Source: Sphingomonas sp. PAMC 26621 (GTDB taxonomy: Bacteria > Pseudomonadota > Alphaproteobacteria > Sphingomonadales > Sphingomonadaceae). Taken from it: DNA of 64,000 nucleotides. A program made the position numbers and the translations under genes. The stretch covers positions 231,267 to 295,266 of the forward strand of contig NZ_AIDW01000004.1 in NCBI RefSeq assembly GCF_000251145.1, in the 5' to 3' direction. Each line of letters begins with the position of its first letter. The first letter of the stretch is position 1. Of the stretch, positions 35,789 to 44,237 are shown piece after piece. The notes beneath the pieces were generated by a model. It saw only the letters and a program-made list of their open reading frames with translations. It ran no database searches and was not told the origin of the DNA.

Positions 35789-37138
35789 ATGGCTGAGTAT
35801 GACTACGACCTCTTTGTCATCGGTGCAGGCTCCGGCGGCACCCGCGCCTCGCGCGTTGCGGCGGCGCATGGCGCGAAGGTCGCGGTGGCCGAGGAACATC
35901 GTGTCGGCGGCACCTGCGTCATCCGCGGCTGCGTGCCCAAGAAGCTGCTCGTCTATGGCGCGCATTTCGCGGAGGATCTGAAGGACGCGAAGCGGTTCGG
36001 CTGGGACGTGCCCGACAATCTCGGGTTCGACTGGGCGCGCCTGCGCGACAATGTGATGGAGGAGGTCGACCGGATCAACCGCGCCTATACCGACACGCTC
36101 AACAACAATGGCGTCGACATCATCCTCGACCGCGCGACCGTCACGGGTCCGCATTCGGTCCGGCTCGGCGACGGGCGCGAAGTGACCGCGGACAAGATCC
36201 TGATCGCGGTCGGTGCGACCCCGGTCGTCCCCGAATGCCCGGGGAGCGACCTCGGCATCACCTCGAACGAAGTGTTCCATCTCGACGCGCTCCCCAAGCG
36301 GATCCTGATCGCGGGCGCGGGCTATATCGCCAACGAGTTCGCGGGCATCTTCAACGAATTCGGCACCAAGGTGACGCTGATCAACCGGACCGACGTGATC
36401 CTGCGTGGGTACGACGAATCGATCCGTGACCGGCTGTTGCAAATATCTATCATGAAGGGGCTCGAATTCCGCTTCAACGCCGCCTTCCAGGGAATCGAGA
36501 AGCAGGCCGACGGGTGTCTCCGCGTGTCGATGACCGGGCATGAGCCGATCGACGTCGATTGCGTGCTGTTCGCGACCGGGCGGTCGCCCAACACCGAGGG
36601 GCTCGGGCTCGACAGCGCGGGCGTCACGATGGACGACAAGGGCGCGATCGTGGTCGACGAGGACAACAAGTCGACGTGTGACAGCATCTACGCGGTCGGC
36701 GACGTCACCAACCGCGTCCAGCTCACCCCGGTCGCGATCCGCGAGGGGCAGGCGTTCGCCGACACGATGTACGGCAACAAGCCGCACCGGGTGGATTACG
36801 AGAACATCCCCTCGGCGGTGTTCAGCCATCCCCCGATGGCGGGCGTCGGGCTGACCGAGGCGCAGGCGAAGAACAAGTTCGGCTCGGTCAAGGTCTACAC
36901 GTCCGACTTCCGCCCGATGAAGAACGTGCTGGCGGGCCGCAACGAGCGCGCGCTGTACAAGATGGTGTGCAACGCCGAGACGGGCCAGGTGCTCGGGCTC
37001 CACATGATCGGGCCGGACTCGCCCGAGATCCTGCAGGCGGCGGCGGTCGCGGTGAAGGCCGGGCTGACCAAGGATGCGTTCGACCAGACCGTCGCACTGC
37101 ACCCGTCGATGGCGGAGGAACTGGTGTTGCTGCGGTAA
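35789..37138 (+). CDS. gor: Glutathione-disulfide reductase
   Basis: A 449-residue flavoprotein disulfide reductase. The FAD motif GAGSGGTRASR is at the N-terminus, the redox pair is in GGTCVIRGCVPKK (Cys about 45 and 50), and the NADPH-binding GAGYIANEFAGIF lies near residue 177. The second FAD site is YAVGDVTNRVQLTPVA, and the dimer-interface His-Glu is in LHPSMAEELV at the C-terminus. It should keep glutathione reduced in the cytosol. A GAAGGA-type box precedes the ATG. The region after it holds a family A repeat before the convergent M13 gene. Confidence 0.96.
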   Translation: MAEYDYDLFVIGAGSGGTRASRVAAAHGAKVAVAEEHRVGGTCVIRGCVPKKLLVYGAHFAEDLKDAKRFGWDVPDNLGFDWARLRDNVMEEVDRINRAYTDTLNNNGVDIILDRATVTGPHSVRLGDGREVTADKILIAVGATPVVPECPGSDLGITSNEVFHLDALPKRILIAGAGYIANEFAGIFNEFGTKVTLINRTDVILRGYDESIRDRLLQISIMKGLEFRFNAAFQGIEKQADGCLRVSMTGHEPIDVDCVLFATGRSPNTEGLGLDSAGVTMDDKGAIVVDEDNKSTCDSIYAVGDVTNRVQLTPVAIREGQAFADTMYGNKPHRVDYENIPSAVFSHPPMAGVGLTEAQAKNKFGSVKVYTSDFRPMKNVLAGRNERALYKMVCNAETGQVLGLHMIGPDSPEILQAAAVAVKAGLTKDAFDQTVALHPSMAEELVLLR

Positions 37139-37210
37139 GGGCTGCTGGCCGTTACAACCGACCCCGCGTGCGCATCGCCCGATGCAGCACGCGGCACCCG
37201 CCCCACCCAG

Positions 37211-37301
37211 CGTCATGCTGAACTTGTTTCAGCATCCACCGCGCAACGATCTCGGACCGGACTTGCTGTACGGTGGACCCTGAAACGAGTTCAGGGTGAC
37301 G
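37211..37301. repeat. Intergenic palindromic repeat, family A, copy 2
   Basis: CGTCATGCTGAACTTGTTTC at the left and CCTGAAACGAGTTCAGGGTG at the right, the same termini as copies 1 and 3. It lies between the convergent gor and M13 peptidase genes, where it could serve as a shared 3'-end hairpin. Confidence 0.85.
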
Positions 37302-37353
37302 CGATTGTTTCCAACGGGCAGGCCGCAAACCTGTCCAGCCCATCCCCTCCCGC

Positions 37354-39414
37354 TTACCAGATATGCACCCGGTCCGCCGGGGCCAGATACAGCTTGTCGC
37401 CAGGCTTCACCCCGAACGCCGCATACCAGGCGTCGACGTTCCGCACGATCCCGTTGACCCGGTAGAAGGGTGGCGAATGCGGGTCGGTCAGCAACCGGGT
37501 ACGGAGTGCACCCTCGCGGACCTTGGACTGCCACGCCTGCGCATAGGACAGGAAGAAGCGCTGGTCGCCGGTCAGCCCGTCGATCACCGGGGCCTTGCCG
37601 TGGGTCTGCTGGTATTTCTGATAGGCGGCATACGCCGTCTCGACCCCGCCGAGATCGCCGATGTTCTCGCCGAGCGTCAGTGCGCCCTTCACATGGACGC
37701 CGGGGATCGGCTCATAGGCGTCATATTGCTGGCTGAGCGCACCGGTCCGCGCCTTGAAGGCGGTCTTTGCGGCCGGTGTCCACCAGTTCTCGAACTTGCC
37801 GCTCGGCCCGAACAGGCTGCCCTGATCGTCGAAGCCATGCCCCATCTCATGTCCGATGATCGCCCCGATCGCGCCATAGTTGATCGCGGCATCCGCCTTG
37901 GGGTCGAAATACGGTGCCTGCAGGATCGCGGCGGGGAAGGTGATCTGGTTCGCCAGCGGGTCGTAATAGGCGTTCACCGTCTGCGGGGTCATGTCCCACA
38001 AAGTCCGGTCGACCGGGGCCTTCAATCGCGAGAGATCGAGCCGGTGCTGGAATTCGCCCGCGCGGATCGCATTGCCGAGCGGATCGCCCCGGACGACCTG
38101 CAGCGAGGTGTAGTCGATATATTTCACCGGATGTCCGACGCGCGGGTCGAACGCCGCGAGCTTGGCGAGCGCCGCGGTCTTGGTCTTTTCGTCCATCCAG
38201 CTGTTGGCGGCGATCCGGTCCTTGTAGGCGGCGCGCAGGTTGGTGATCAACTCGCCCATCTTGGCTTCGCTTTCGGGCGGATAGTGGCGCTTGACGTAGA
38301 TCTCGCCGATCGCCTCGCCCATCGTCCCGTTGACCATCGCGATCCCGCGCTTCCAGCGCGCCCGCTGCGAGGGCTGGTCACTGAGCGTCTTGCCGTAGAA
38401 ATCGAAGGTTGCCGCGTCGAACGTCTTCGGCAGCATCGGCGCTGCGGCGACCGCGAAGCGGAATTTCATCCAGTCCTGCCAGGTCGATACCGGCGTGGCG
38501 GCGAAGATCTTGCCGAGCCCGGTCAATGCGGTCGAGTTGCTCATGATGACGACCGGGAAATCGCCGTATCCCGATGTCTGGAGTAGCAACGGCCAGTCGA
38601 ATTCGGGCGCGAGCGCGGTCCGCTGCGCCGCGGTCATCGGCTTCAGCATCGCCATCAGGTCGCGTGACTGGACCGGGGACCATTGCACCTTCGCCATCGC
38701 TGTCTCGAGTGCGATGATCCGGTCGGCGCGCGCGCTCGCGTCGGTCAGGCCCGACAGCGTCAGCATCCGCTCGACATAGGCGCGGTAGGCGGTGCGGAAC
38801 GCGTCGTATTTGGGGCCGGTCTCGAGATAATAGTCGCGACCGCCCATGCCGAGCGACCCCTGGCCGGTACCGACGGTATATTTCGATGGATCGGACGGGT
38901 TGGGGAGCTGGCCGATCTCGACCGGGCTGGCGTAGCCGGGGGTGGCGAACAACGCCTGCAGCTTGGCGCGGTCGGTCGCCGCGTCGATCCTGGCGAAATA
39001 GGGCGCGAGCGGTGCTGCGCCTGCCTTGTCGATCGCGGCTTCGTCCATGAAGCTCGCGTAGAGATCGCCGAACTGCTTCGCGCCTGCGCCGACCACGGCA
39101 GGGTTGGCGGCGGCATCGTCGAGGATCTTGCGGACGTTGGCTTCCGCCTCGTCGACCAGCACGACCGCATAGCCTGCCGAAGTGCGATCCGCCGCGATCT
39201 GCGTCCGCTTGTCCCAGCCGCCATTGGCATAGGTCCAGAAATCGTCGCCGGGCTTGATCGTCTTCTCCTGCGTCGTCAGGTCGAGGCCGAAGCTGCCGTA
39301 GCGCGCGCCCGTGGCCGGTGCCGCGGGGGTCGGTTCGGCGGCGACGAACGCGGGTGTCGCCAGCGTGCCCAGCGCAAGCGCGGTGGACAGACGAAGCATA
39401 AGCAAAGGACGCAT
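37354..39414 (-). CDS. M13 family metallopeptidase, exported
   Basis: A 686-residue neprilysin-type zinc endopeptidase. A signal peptide covers residues 1-25. The M13 N-terminal helical domain is followed by the catalytic region NAYYDPLANQITFPAAIL. The zinc site is in IIGHEMGHGFDDQG (about residue 522), and the third ligand Glu is in LGENIGDLGG. The C-terminal block is VDAWYAAFGVKPGDKLYL, ending RVHIW. It should act in the periplasm or outside the cell on peptides. It is divergent from pccB, with 160 bp between. Confidence 0.95.
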   Translation of the reverse strand: MRPLLMLRLSTALALGTLATPAFVAAEPTPAAPATGARYGSFGLDLTTQEKTIKPGDDFWTYANGGWDKRTQIAADRTSAGYAVVLVDEAEANVRKILDDAAANPAVVGAGAKQFGDLYASFMDEAAIDKAGAAPLAPYFARIDAATDRAKLQALFATPGYASPVEIGQLPNPSDPSKYTVGTGQGSLGMGGRDYYLETGPKYDAFRTAYRAYVERMLTLSGLTDASARADRIIALETAMAKVQWSPVQSRDLMAMLKPMTAAQRTALAPEFDWPLLLQTSGYGDFPVVIMSNSTALTGLGKIFAATPVSTWQDWMKFRFAVAAAPMLPKTFDAATFDFYGKTLSDQPSQRARWKRGIAMVNGTMGEAIGEIYVKRHYPPESEAKMGELITNLRAAYKDRIAANSWMDEKTKTAALAKLAAFDPRVGHPVKYIDYTSLQVVRGDPLGNAIRAGEFQHRLDLSRLKAPVDRTLWDMTPQTVNAYYDPLANQITFPAAILQAPYFDPKADAAINYGAIGAIIGHEMGHGFDDQGSLFGPSGKFENWWTPAAKTAFKARTGALSQQYDAYEPIPGVHVKGALTLGENIGDLGGVETAYAAYQKYQQTHGKAPVIDGLTGDQRFFLSYAQAWQSKVREGALRTRLLTDPHSPPFYRVNGIVRNVDAWYAAFGVKPGDKLYLAPADRVHIW

Positions 39415-39573
39415 GGATTTCCCTCCCTGTGTTTTACCCGACTATAGCGCTGACTTCTGGCGGCGCAATTGGCCGCGCGCATCGTTGGTTTGAAGGACGC
39501 GCTGTTGCCTTCTGCCCTGAAAACGCGAAAAGAACCCGCAACCGGGTGTTCAAGCCGATCCTTAGGAGTTGCC

Positions 39574-41100
39574 ATGTCCTCGACCATCGCCGAACTGGAA
39601 CGCAAGCGCGCTGCGGCGCGGCTGGGCGGGGGCGAGAAACGCATTGCCGCACAGCACGCCAAGGGCAAGCTGACCGCGCGCGAGCGGCTCGACGTGCTGC
39701 TCGACGAAGGTTCGTTCGAGGAACTCGACATGTACGTCGAGCATAATTGCGTCGACTTCGGGATGCAGGACCAGATCGTCCCGGGCGACGGCGTCGTCAC
39801 CGGGTCGGGCACGATCAACGGACGGCTGGTGTTCGTCTTTTCGCAGGATTTTACCGTGTTCGGCGGCTCGCTGTCCGAACGTCACGCGCAGAAGATCTGC
39901 AAGATCATGGACATGGCGCTCAAGGTCGGCGCGCCGGTGATCGGCCTCAACGACAGCGGCGGCGCGCGCATCCAGGAGGGCGTCGCCTCGCTCGGCGGCT
40001 ATGCCGAGGTGTTCCAGCGCAACGTGCTGGCGAGCGGCGTCGTCCCGCAGATATCGCTCATCATGGGGCCATGCGCTGGCGGTGCGGTCTATTCGCCCGC
40101 GATGACCGACTTCATCTTCATGGTGAAGGATAGCTCCTACATGTTCGTCACCGGCCCCGATGTCGTGAAGACCGTCACCAACGAGGTCGTCACGCAGGAG
40201 GATCTCGGCGGCGCGGTCACGCATACGACCAAGTCCGGCGTCGCCGACGTCGCGTTCGAGAACGATATCGAGGCGCTGCTCGCGGCGCGCGATTTCATCG
40301 ATTTCCTCCCCGCGTCGAACCGCGAGGGATCGCCCGAGCGGCCCTCGTCCGATCCGTGGGACCGGCTCGAGGAGTCGCTCGACACGCTGGTGCCCGCGTC
40401 CGCGAACCAGCCCTATGACATGCACGAGCTGATCCGGAAGACCGTCGACGAAGGCGATTTCTTCGAGGTCCAGCCGACGCACGCTGCCAACATCATCATC
40501 GGCTTCGGGCGGATCGAGGGGCGCACCGTCGGGTTCGTCGCGAACCAGCCGATGGTGCTGGCGGGGTGCCTCGACATCAATTCGTCCAAGAAGGCCGCGC
40601 GGTTCGTGCGCTACTGCGATGCGTTCGAGATCCCGATCGTCACTTTCGTCGACGTGCCGGGCTTCCTGCCGGGGACCGCTCAGGAATTGAACGGGATCAT
40701 CAAGCACGGCGCGAAGCTGCTGTTCGCTTACGCCGAAGCGACCGTCCCCAAGATCACCGTCATCACGCGCAAGGCGTATGGCGGCGCGTATGACGTGATG
40801 GCGTCCAAGCATCTGCGCGGCGACCTCAACTATGCCTGGCCGACCGCCGAGATCGCGGTGATGGGCGCGAAGGGGGCGGTCGAGATCATCTTCCGCGGCC
40901 GCACGCCGGAGGAAATCGCCGAGCAGACCGCGCAGTACGAAGCGCGCTTCGCCAACCCGTTCGTCGCGGCAAGCAAGGGCTTCATCGACGAAGTGATCCA
41001 GCCGCACTCGACTCGCCGCCGGATTGCGCTCGGCTTGCGCAAGCTGCGCGGCAAGGCGCTCGAGAATCCGTGGAAGAAGCACGACAACATTCCGCTCTGA
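39574..41100 (+). CDS. pccB: Acyl-CoA (propionyl-CoA) carboxylase beta subunit
   Basis: A 508-residue carboxyltransferase subunit. Blocks include [32 protein letters not shown], the oxyanion-type [15 protein letters not shown], and the C-terminal [12 protein letters not shown] and [15 protein letters not shown]. These are typical of the PccB group, which carboxylates propionyl-CoA to methylmalonyl-CoA. AGGAG lies 7 bases before the ATG at 39574. The biotin-carrying alpha subunit and the epimerase/mutase genes often near pccB are not in the flanks, so they must be elsewhere. Confidence 0.94.
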   Translation: MSSTIAELERKRAAARLGGGEKRIAAQHAKGKLTARERLDVLLDEGSFEELDMYVEHNCVDFGMQDQIVPGDGVVTGSGTINGRLVFVFSQDFTVFGGSLSERHAQKICKIMDMALKVGAPVIGLNDSGGARIQEGVASLGGYAEVFQRNVLASGVVPQISLIMGPCAGGAVYSPAMTDFIFMVKDSSYMFVTGPDVVKTVTNEVVTQEDLGGAVTHTTKSGVADVAFENDIEALLAARDFIDFLPASNREGSPERPSSDPWDRLEESLDTLVPASANQPYDMHELIRKTVDEGDFFEVQPTHAANIIIGFGRIEGRTVGFVANQPMVLAGCLDINSSKKAARFVRYCDAFEIPIVTFVDVPGFLPGTAQELNGIIKHGAKLLFAYAEATVPKITVITRKAYGGAYDVMASKHLRGDLNYAWPTAEIAVMGAKGAVEIIFRGRTPEEIAEQTAQYEARFANPFVAASKGFIDEVIQPHSTRRRIALGLRKLRGKALENPWKKHDNIPL

Positions 41101-41118
41101 ATCCATCCGCGCGCCGTC

Positions 41119-41146
41119 TTGCAACCGGCCCGGTCCACCTTATAAT
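41119..41146 (+). promoter_or_regulatory. Sigma-70-like promoter before the small helical gene pair
   Basis: TTGCAA (41119-41124) and TATAAT (41141-41146) with 16 bases between them, a near-consensus pair rare in this GC-rich DNA. The expected transcript start near 41153 leaves only about 15 bases before the ATG at 41168, with AAGGAG directly at its 5' end. Confidence 0.7.
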
Positions 41147-41167
41147 GTGCTTATAAGGAGTGCCTCG

Positions 41168-41455
41168 ATGCAGACCGCGCGCGTGACGTTTCTGACGACG
41201 CCCGACAACAAGGCAGCGCTCGACGCCTATGCCGCGCGGACCGGTCATTCGGTCGGGCACGTGCTGCGCGAGGCGTCCAGCCGATACATGGCCGAAGGCG
41301 CGGCCGGTGAAGACGCGGACCTCGCGGCGCTGGTCAGCGAAGTCAACGTGGCAATGCCGCGCATGGCCGCCGCGCTCGACCGGATGATACAGACGCTCGA
41401 CGCCACGCACGAAGAGGTCGACCGGACCCTGCGCGCGGCGGGCATCCGCAAGTGA
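41168..41455 (+). CDS. Small hypothetical protein with ribbon-helix-helix-like N-terminus
   Basis: A 95-residue protein. The start (TARVTFLTTPDNKAALDAYA followed by ARTGHSVGHVLREASSRYM) resembles a ribbon-helix-helix DNA-binding fold: a short beta strand and two helices. The C-terminal half is a helix (MAAALDRMIQTLDATHEEVD) likely to pair with another helix. AAGGAG sits 8 bases before the ATG. It overlaps the next gene by 4 bases (GTGA), suggesting that the two products act together. Fold and role are inference. Confidence 0.65.
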   Translation: MQTARVTFLTTPDNKAALDAYAARTGHSVGHVLREASSRYMAEGAAGEDADLAALVSEVNVAMPRMAAALDRMIQTLDATHEEVDRTLRAAGIRK

Positions 41456-41664
41456 GTTCGCTGGGAGACGCCCTGGAGGCGATCCGCAACGTCGTGCTGA
41501 TGCAGGAACGCCTGGAAGTGATGGACCGAAAGGTCGACCGGCTCGCCACCGACGTGAAGGGCCTGAGCGATTATGCCGCAATCATCGACAAGCGAGTCGT
41601 GCGGATCGAGACGATCATCGAGATGGGCACGCGGAGCAGCGCCCAGCCGCGGATCGAAGGCTGA
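41452..41664 (+). CDS. Small coiled-coil hypothetical protein
   Basis: A 70-residue protein starting at GTG. Almost the whole chain is one amphipathic helix (EVMDRKVDRLATDVKGLSD and on to RVVRIETII), a likely coiled coil. The GTGA overlap with the preceding gene indicates coupled translation and perhaps a physical complex with that helical, DNA-binding-like partner. The function is unknown. The 175 bp after it, up to cobT, hold no gene I can support. Confidence 0.65.
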   Translation: MSSLGDALEAIRNVVLMQERLEVMDRKVDRLATDVKGLSDYAAIIDKRVVRIETIIEMGTRSSAQPRIEG

Positions 41665-41839
41665 ACCCCGCACCGGTGCGCCATCCGCGGTTTTGCCTTT
41701 CGGCGCGGGCGCAATCTGGTAGCTAGGTTTCGTGGCGCTGTCCTGCACGTGGCGCCCGCCGATCCCACCACCCGGGTTGCGACGATCCGCATGGATCACG
41801 ATCTTGCACCCGGGCACAGCGTCGTGCCGGAGTTGAGCC

Positions 41840-43672
41840 GTGGCTACTGATACCCCTCTCGATCGTTTCAAGGCCGTGCTCGGCGGGGCCGCGCGGGTGC
41901 TCGCGGACGAACCCGAGATCGAGCTCGCCTATACCGCCGACGCGCCGACGCAATCCGGCAAGCATATCAAGGTGCCGATGCCTGCGCGCAGCCTGCCGCC
42001 CGAACAGGTCGCCGAAGCGCGTGGTTTCGCCGACGGGTTCGCGCTGCGGTTGCGGCATCACAACGCCGCGATCCACACGCGCCACGCGCCGGGCGACGCG
42101 GTCGCGCGCGCGGTGTTCGATTCGGTCGAGAATGCGCGGGTCGAGGCGCTGGGGAGCCGCGGCTATGCCGGGATCACCGCGAACCTCGACAGCGCCCTCG
42201 AGACGCGGTTGCGCGCCGACCCGATCACGCGCGCACGGACGCGCGACGAGGTGCCGTTGTCGACCGCGCTTGCGCTGCTCGTGCGCGAGCGGCTGACCGG
42301 CGCGGCACCGCCCGCCGTCGCCGACTCCGGGCTGGCGCTGGTGCGCGACTGGATCGAGCAGAAGGCGGGGACCGACCTCGACGGCCTCGCGCTCGCGATC
42401 GACGACCAGCGTGCGTTCGCCGGCATGGTCACGCGCGTGCTCGAGGATCTCGAGCTGGTCGAGGGCGACATGACGCCCGATGAATCGGGTGAGGGCGGCA
42501 ACGAGGACGAAGGCACCGAGGAGCAGCAGCAGGAAAACGAGAGCGAGGACGGCGACGATCAGGGCGAGGAAGGCCAGGGCGAGATCGAGGCGCGCGGCTC
42601 CGACCAGGAGTCCGAGTCCGAGGACGGCGAAGGCCAGGAGCAGGGCGACGATTCGTTCGACGACATGGACGGCGAGCCGGGCGACGATGGCGAGGAGGGG
42701 ATGCTTCCGGTCCGCCCCAACCGCCCCGCGCAGGATTTCGCGCCGCAGTTCGAATATAAGGCGTGGACCACCGCCTATGACGAGGTAATCGCCGCGACCG
42801 ACCTGTGCGATGCGGACGAACTCGTGCGGTTGCGGTCGTACCTCGACCAGCAGCTCGTCCACTTGCAGGGCGCGGTGACCAAGCTCGCGAACCGGCTCCA
42901 GCGCCGGCTGATGGCGCAGCAGAACCGCAGTTGGGATTTCGACCAGGAAGAAGGCATCCTCGACGCGGCGCGGCTCGCGCGGATCGTCGTCAACCCGACG
43001 CTGTCGCTCAGCTACAAGATCGAGCGCGAGACCGATTTCCGCGATACCGTCGTCACGCTGCTGATCGACAACTCGGGATCGATGCGCGGCCGCCCGATCT
43101 CGATCGCGGCGATCAGCGCGGACATCCTCGCGCGCACACTCGAGCGGTGCGGGGTCAAGACCGAGATCCTCGGCTTCACCACGCGTGCCTGGAAGGGCGG
43201 GCAAAGCCGCGAGACGTGGCTTGCGGCGGGGCGTCCGCCACAGCCGGGGCGGCTCAACGACGTGCGCCACATCGTCTACAAGAAGGCCGACGAACCGTGG
43301 CGGCGCGCGCGCAATTCGCTCGGGCTGATGATGCGCGAGGGGCTGCTGAAGGAGAATATCGACGGCGAGGCGCTGCTGTGGGCGCATTCGCGGCTGATCG
43401 CGCGGCCCGAGGAGCGCAAGATCCTGATGGTCATCTCGGACGGCGCGCCGGTCGACGATTCGACGCTGTCGGTCAATTCGGGTTCGTATCTGGAACGCCA
43501 TCTGCGGCAGGTGATCGGCTGGATCGAGGCGAAGTCGCCGGTCGAACTCGCGGCGATCGGGATCGGGCATGACGTGACGCGCTATTATGTGCGCGCGGTG
43601 ACGATCATGGATGCCGAGCAACTGGGGGGCACGCTGATCGAGCAGCTCGCGGCATTGTTCGACACGCCGTGA
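41840..43672 (+). CDS. cobT: Cobaltochelatase subunit CobT
   Basis: A 610-residue CobT, the AAA-partner subunit of aerobic ATP-dependent cobaltochelatase (CobN-CobS-CobT), which inserts cobalt during B12 synthesis. The N-terminal domain (1-210) is followed by a long acidic linker (about 212-290, runs of Glu/Asp/Gln/Ser). A C-terminal von Willebrand A domain has the metal site DNSGSMRG near residue 408. The start is GTG at 41840. CobS, normally its neighbour, is not within reach here. A small RHH gene is coupled at its 3' end (GTGA). Confidence 0.93.
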   Translation: MATDTPLDRFKAVLGGAARVLADEPEIELAYTADAPTQSGKHIKVPMPARSLPPEQVAEARGFADGFALRLRHHNAAIHTRHAPGDAVARAVFDSVENARVEALGSRGYAGITANLDSALETRLRADPITRARTRDEVPLSTALALLVRERLTGAAPPAVADSGLALVRDWIEQKAGTDLDGLALAIDDQRAFAGMVTRVLEDLELVEGDMTPDESGEGGNEDEGTEEQQQENESEDGDDQGEEGQGEIEARGSDQESESEDGEGQEQGDDSFDDMDGEPGDDGEEGMLPVRPNRPAQDFAPQFEYKAWTTAYDEVIAATDLCDADELVRLRSYLDQQLVHLQGAVTKLANRLQRRLMAQQNRSWDFDQEEGILDAARLARIVVNPTLSLSYKIERETDFRDTVVTLLIDNSGSMRGRPISIAAISADILARTLERCGVKTEILGFTTRAWKGGQSRETWLAAGRPPQPGRLNDVRHIVYKKADEPWRRARNSLGLMMREGLLKENIDGEALLWAHSRLIARPEERKILMVISDGAPVDDSTLSVNSGSYLERHLRQVIGWIEAKSPVELAAIGIGHDVTRYYVRAVTIMDAEQLGGTLIEQLAALFDTP

Positions 43673-43923
43673 GCGTGCCGGGGATCGTCGCGCCGCCGGG
43701 GGGGTTCATCGGCCCCGTCAAACGGTCCGTGACGATCGCCGGGCATGCGACCTCGATCAGTCTTGAGCCCGTCTTCTGGCGTGCGCTGGACGATGCGGCG
43801 CGTGCGCGCGGGTTGCCGCTGAATGCGTTGATTGCGCAGGTCGATGCGCTGCGGATCACCGCCGAGGAGCCGCCGAACCTGGGGAGTGCGCTGCGAAGCT
43901 GGGTGGTTTCTGCGAGCGTGTGA
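43669..43923 (+). CDS. Ribbon-helix-helix domain protein
   Basis: An 84-residue protein with the RHH pattern of the family found in alphaproteobacteria: [29 protein letters not shown], then [15 protein letters not shown]. It starts at a GTG that overlaps the cobT stop. Homologues are usually annotated only as RHH-domain proteins and may be transcription factors or antitoxin-like. No toxin partner is present. Confidence 0.75.
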   Translation: MSVPGIVAPPGGFIGPVKRSVTIAGHATSISLEPVFWRALDDAARARGLPLNALIAQVDALRITAEEPPNLGSALRSWVVSASV

Positions 43924-43969
43924 TGGTCGGGCGGCGAAGGCGGAGCAGGGTGGACTTGTCCCACACCGC

Positions 43970-44060
43970 CGTCATGCTGAACTCGTTTCAGGGTCCACTG
44001 CGTAGCAGGCACTGGCCGGATTTGCGGCGCCGTGGACCCTGAAACGAGTTCAGGGTGACA
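43970..44060. repeat. Intergenic palindromic repeat, family A, copy 3
   Basis: CGTCATGCTGAACTCGTTTC at the left and CCTGAAACGAGTTCAGGGTG at the right. In this copy the inner GGTCCACTGCG and CGCCGTGGACC also pair. The 314-bp gap 43924-44237 holds this repeat and then the Fur-type operators of the receptor operon. Confidence 0.85.
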
Positions 44061-44162
44061 GCGGTGGTGGGAGGCAGCCTAATTCCGGCCAATGGAAGTT
44101 CGTAAGCGTTTGTATTCGTTAGTTGACCCTCCCTTGGTGGCGGTTCCCCGGCGGCTAGCAAG

Positions 44163-44177
44163 TGCGAATAATTCGCA
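44163..44177. promoter_or_regulatory. Fur-box-like operator 1
   Basis: TGCGAATAATTCGCA is a perfect 7-1-7 palindrome. It matches the alphaproteobacterial Fur operator style (TGCAAAT/ATTTGCA type). It lies just upstream of a TTGACA element (44184-44189) in front of the siderophore receptor gene. Confidence 0.75.
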
Positions 44178-44190
44178 ATAGCGTTGACAG

Positions 44191-44205
44191 TGCGAGTGAC
44201 TCGCA
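44191..44205. promoter_or_regulatory. Fur-box-like operator 2
   Basis: TGCGAGTGACTCGCA is a second perfect 7-1-7 palindrome, 28 bases downstream of the first and followed by the same ATAGCG. The TTGACA element lies between the two palindromes, so binding here would cover the promoter. Confidence 0.7.
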
Positions 44206-44237
44206 ATAGCGAGGTCCCAACAACAGGGGGTCTCACA

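Noticed and set aside
41665..41839. A possible remnant gene or B12 riboswitch before cobT
   Set aside because: No cobalamin-riboswitch B12-box was seen and neither strand gives a convincing reading frame.
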